From NCBI GenBank assembly GCA_945873675.1, contig CAMCEP010000117.1, positions 1 to 8,035 of the forward strand: 8,035 nucleotides of DNA, written 5' to 3'. The translations under genes were made by a program, and so were the position numbers. The stretch is from Asaia bogorensis (GTDB taxonomy: Bacteria; Pseudomonadota; Alphaproteobacteria; Acetobacterales; Acetobacteraceae). Positions 6,293 through 8,035 of this stretch are shown here, in pieces. The notes below the pieces were generated by a model. That model had not been told where the DNA came from. It was given only the letters and a program-made list of their open reading frames with translations, and did no database searches. Each line of letters opens with the position of its first letter. Position 1 is the stretch's first letter.

Positions 6293-7057
6293 ATGGCTCG
6301 TCGCCGCCAACTCTATGAAGGTAAAGCAAAAATCCTGTTCGAGGGGCCGGAACCTGGCACCTTGGTGCAGTATTTCAAGGATGACGCCACTGCCTTCAAT
6401 GCCAAGAAAAAAGGTACCATCACCGGCAAGGGCGTGCTGAACAACCGCATCAGCGAATATCTGATGATGCGCCTGACCGAAATTGGCATCCCGACGCATT
6501 TTATCCGCCGGCTCAACATGCGCGAACAGCTGATCCGAGAGGTTGAGATCATCCCGCTTGAAGTTGTGGTGCGCAATGTCGCCGCCGGTTCGCTTGCCCA
6601 GCGTTTGGGCATTCCGGAAGGCCAACGCCTGCCGCGTTCCATCATTGAATATTACTTCAAGAATGACGCGCTGAATGACCCGATGGTGGCGGAAGAACAC
6701 ATCACCTGCTTCGGCTGGGCTTCAACGCATGACCTGGATGACATGATCGCGCTGACGCTGCGCATCAATGATTTCCTGACCGGGCTATTGCTTGGGGTCG
6801 GCATTACGCTTGTCGATTTCAAGCTGGAATTCGGCCGGCTTTGGGAAAATGAGGAAATGCGCATCGTGCTGGCCGATGAGATCAGCCCGGATAATTGCCG
6901 GCTTTGGGATGCAAAAACCGGCGAGAAAATGGACAAGGACCGATTCCGCCGAGACCTGGGTAAGGTCGAAGAAGGCTATCAGGAAGTGGCGCGGCGCTTG
7001 GGTATCCTGCCCGAAGCCGGCGTGCGCGACATGAAGGGGCCGGAGGCGATTCAATGA
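6293..7057 (+). CDS. purC: Phosphoribosylaminoimidazole-succinocarboxamide (SAICAR) synthase
   Basis: A cytosolic enzyme of de novo purine synthesis that joins CAIR and L-aspartate using ATP to form SAICAR. At 254 residues it has the usual length for the bacterial single-domain form. Motifs in order: the N-terminal nucleotide-binding YEGKAK (8-13); the first family signature IIPLEVVVRNVAAGS (86-100); the second signature LVDFKLEFG (173-181); and LADEISPDNCRLWD (193-206). AAAGGA (6277-6282) is ten bases upstream. The ATG at 6282 is out of frame. It is first in a tight operon: its stop overlaps the purS start as ATGA, so translation of the two is probably coupled. Alphaproteobacteria commonly carry purC-purS-purQ-purL clusters, which fits what follows. 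Confidence 0.97.
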   Translation: MARRRQLYEGKAKILFEGPEPGTLVQYFKDDATAFNAKKKGTITGKGVLNNRISEYLMMRLTEIGIPTHFIRRLNMREQLIREVEIIPLEVVVRNVAAGSLAQRLGIPEGQRLPRSIIEYYFKNDALNDPMVAEEHITCFGWASTHDLDDMIALTLRINDFLTGLLLGVGITLVDFKLEFGRLWENEEMRIVLADEISPDNCRLWDAKTGEKMDKDRFRRDLGKVEEGYQEVARRLGILPEAGVRDMKGPEAIQ

Positions 7058-7293
7058 AGGCCCGCGTTTATGTGATGCCCAAGGCGGGCGTTTTGGACCC
7101 TCAGGGCAAGGCTATTGGCAACGCGCTGGAAGGCCTTGGTTTTGGCGGCGTGCGTGATGTGCGTGCAGGCAAGGTGATTGAACTTGACCTAGCGGAAACC
7201 GACCCGGCCCACGCCAAGCAGGCGGCTGAGGATATGGCGCGCAAGCTTTTGGCCAATACGGTGATCGAAAGCTTCCGGGTGGAGATCGTCTGA
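7054..7293 (+). CDS. purS: FGAM synthase subunit PurS
   Basis: The small structural subunit of the three-part formylglycinamidine ribonucleotide synthase (PurL-PurQ-PurS). It bridges PurQ and PurL and helps pass ammonia between them. At 79 residues it matches the usual length. It shows the expected pattern: an N-terminal strand (ARVYVMPKAGVLDPQG), a helix with GKAIGNALEGLGF, a strand with VRAGKVIELDL, and a terminal LLANTVIESFRVEIV. The start overlaps the purC stop by four bases. The next gene begins one base after the purS stop, and that gene is not purQ, which departs from the common purS-purQ adjacency. Confidence 0.95.
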   Translation: MKARVYVMPKAGVLDPQGKAIGNALEGLGFGGVRDVRAGKVIELDLAETDPAHAKQAAEDMARKLLANTVIESFRVEIV

Positions 7294-7294
7294 G

Positions 7295-7513
7295 GTGATC
7301 AAGGCCAGCCTGATCGCGATGCTGGTGCTGACCGTGCTGATTGCCATGGGGCTGCGCTGGCGCGAACGGCGCGCGCCGGTGGTGGCCCGCGGCAATATGG
7401 TGGCGCGCGGCAAACGCACGATCAATCGCTGGGTGACGGCGGCGGCGCTCGCCGCGCTGGTGACGATGTTATTCATGGGCGGGCTGCATTGGCTTCGCCT
7501 GATCAGGACCTGA
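7295..7513 (+). CDS. Small two-helix membrane protein inside the pur operon, function unknown
   Basis: A 72-residue predicted membrane hairpin that I do not recognise as a named family. A first hydrophobic helix (about residues 4-20, ASLIAMLVLTVLIAMGL) is followed by a strongly basic loop (21-46, nine Arg/Lys and one acidic residue). A second helix (about 47-66) precedes a short Arg-containing tail. By the positive-inside rule the loop would face the cytoplasm with both ends outside. The GTG start is preferred because GGAG (7281-7284) lies ten bases upstream and the gene then starts one base after purS. An ATG at 7319 would cut into the first helix and has a poorly placed AAGG. It ends five bases before purQ. 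This tight packing in a biosynthetic operon argues that it is expressed. Whether it acts in purine metabolism cannot be told from sequence. Confidence 0.75.
   Translation: MIKASLIAMLVLTVLIAMGLRWRERRAPVVARGNMVARGKRTINRWVTAAALAALVTMLFMGGLHWLRLIRT
7382..7413 (+). repeat. Short direct repeat inside the small membrane protein gene
   Basis: GTGGCCCGCGGCAA (7382-7395) and GTGGCGCGCGGCAA (7400-7413) differ at one base and lie 18 bases apart in phase. They encode VARGN and VARGK in the basic loop. This may be a six-codon duplication that enlarged the cytoplasmic loop. Confidence 0.6.
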
Positions 7514-7518
7514 AGGCC

Positions 7519-8035
7519 ATGAAGGCTGCGATCATAGTATTCCCCGGCACGAACCGAGAGCGGGATATGCGGCTTGCATTGAAGCGCGCCTCTGGCCGCG
7601 AACCGGCCATGCTGTTTCACCGCGAAGCGGCGCTGCCCGCGGGGCTTGATCTGGTGGTGCTGCCGGGTGGGTTTTCCTATGGCGATTACCTGCGCTGCGG
7701 GGCCATGGCGGCGCAATCGCCCATCATGCGTGCGGTGGTGGATTTTGCCGCGGGCGGCGGGCATGTGCTTGGCGTCTGCAACGGTTTTCAGATCATGATC
7801 GAAGCCGGGTTGCTGCCGGGCGGTTTGCTGCGTAACGCGACTCTGCGCTTCCTTTCCATGGATTGCCGTTTGCGGGTGGAACGGGCCGCCACGCCCTTCA
7901 CCGGGTTGTGGCAGAAGGGCGATTGCTTCCGCGCCCCCATGGCGCATGGCGATGGCAATTACTTCGCCGATGATGCAACGCTTGATCGGCTCGAAGGCGA
8001 AGACTTGGTGGCCTTCCGCTATGTGGATGAAGCGG
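7519..8035 (+). CDS. purQ: FGAM synthase glutaminase subunit PurQ (3' end outside window)
   Basis: The class I glutamine amidotransferase subunit of FGAM synthase. It hydrolyses glutamine and delivers ammonia to PurL, which converts FGAR to FGAM. The first 172 residues are present of the usual roughly 220-230, with no stop before the edge. It opens MKAAIIVFPGTN, the family N-terminus. GGFSYGDYLRCGAMA (50-64) precedes the nucleophile elbow GVCNGFQ with Cys87. MAHGDGNYF (141-149) holds a conserved His143 in the family's IAHGEGNY-type block; the catalytic His/Glu nearer the C-terminus is beyond the window. Near the N-terminus GTNRERD replaces the GSNCDRD-like form frequent in relatives. Ribosome binding is probably AGGA (7505-7508), ten bases upstream, inside the end of the preceding small gene, suggesting coupling. 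purL is expected next but is not visible. Confidence 0.95.
   Translation, partial: MKAAIIVFPGTNRERDMRLALKRASGREPAMLFHREAALPAGLDLVVLPGGFSYGDYLRCGAMAAQSPIMRAVVDFAAGGGHVLGVCNGFQIMIEAGLLPGGLLRNATLRFLSMDCRLRVERAATPFTGLWQKGDCFRAPMAHGDGNYFADDATLDRLEGEDLVAFRYVDEA

Noticed and set aside
6271..6293. Hairpin masking the purC ribosome site (TGGG/CCCA around 6274 and 6290)
   Set aside because: Only six pairs with an internal mismatch and a 9-base loop, so stability is marginal and it may be chance.
5651..6700. Long minus-strand open frame of 349 codons across the NRDE gene and purC
   Set aside because: It runs antisense through two recognised genes and the promoter region between them. It shows no family motif or ribosome site and is a shadow frame.
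7319..7513. ATG at 7319 as the start of the small membrane protein
   Set aside because: It would remove part of the first helix, and its nearest AAGG is 14 bases away. The GTG at 7295 has better spacing and operon packing.
7189..7947. Minus-strand open frame of 252 codons opposite purS, the small membrane gene and purQ
   Set aside because: It crosses three plus-strand genes of a tight operon and has no motif.

Overview
The window reads as ordinary chromosomal DNA from a GC-rich alphaproteobacterium. The closest fit is the Rhodospirillales/Acetobacteraceae (Roseomonas-like). This placement is inferred from protein flavour, the separate purS/purQ subunits, codon use and gene mix; no marker gene was searched. 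I see no mobile element, CRISPR array, tRNA or rRNA. No gene-free stretch exceeds about 110 bases.

Layout from left to right. The 3' end of a chromate-transporter (ChrA) gene enters on the plus strand and stops 8 bases from the end of a convergent minus-strand gene. That gene encodes an exported six-bladed Kelch propeller protein with a Tat-like signal. It lies 63 bases downstream of clpB, the complete Hsp100 disaggregase, on the same strand. A 111-bp divergent region separates clpB from a plus-strand MOSC-domain gene and holds a good candidate sigma-32 (heat-shock) promoter for clpB. Further along the plus strand come a tiny exported Tyr/Pro/His-rich protein with YYAPPP-type repeats and a TANGO2/NRDE-family protein.

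The last 1.8 kb is a purine-biosynthesis operon: purC, purS, a 72-residue two-helix membrane protein of unknown function, and purQ, which runs off the right edge. purC is preceded by an extended -10 promoter candidate. The purC/purS junction overlaps by 4 bases, the next junction has a 1-base gap, and the last a 5-base gap, so translation is probably coupled. PurC makes SAICAR. PurS and PurQ are, respectively, an assembly subunit and the glutaminase subunit of FGAM synthase; the large PurL subunit is presumably further right.

I found no convincing new multi-gene system. The observations most worth a second look are the small membrane protein lodged between purS and purQ, the heat-shock promoter whose -35 element overlaps the divergent gene's ribosome-binding site, and the Kelch gene placed behind clpB.
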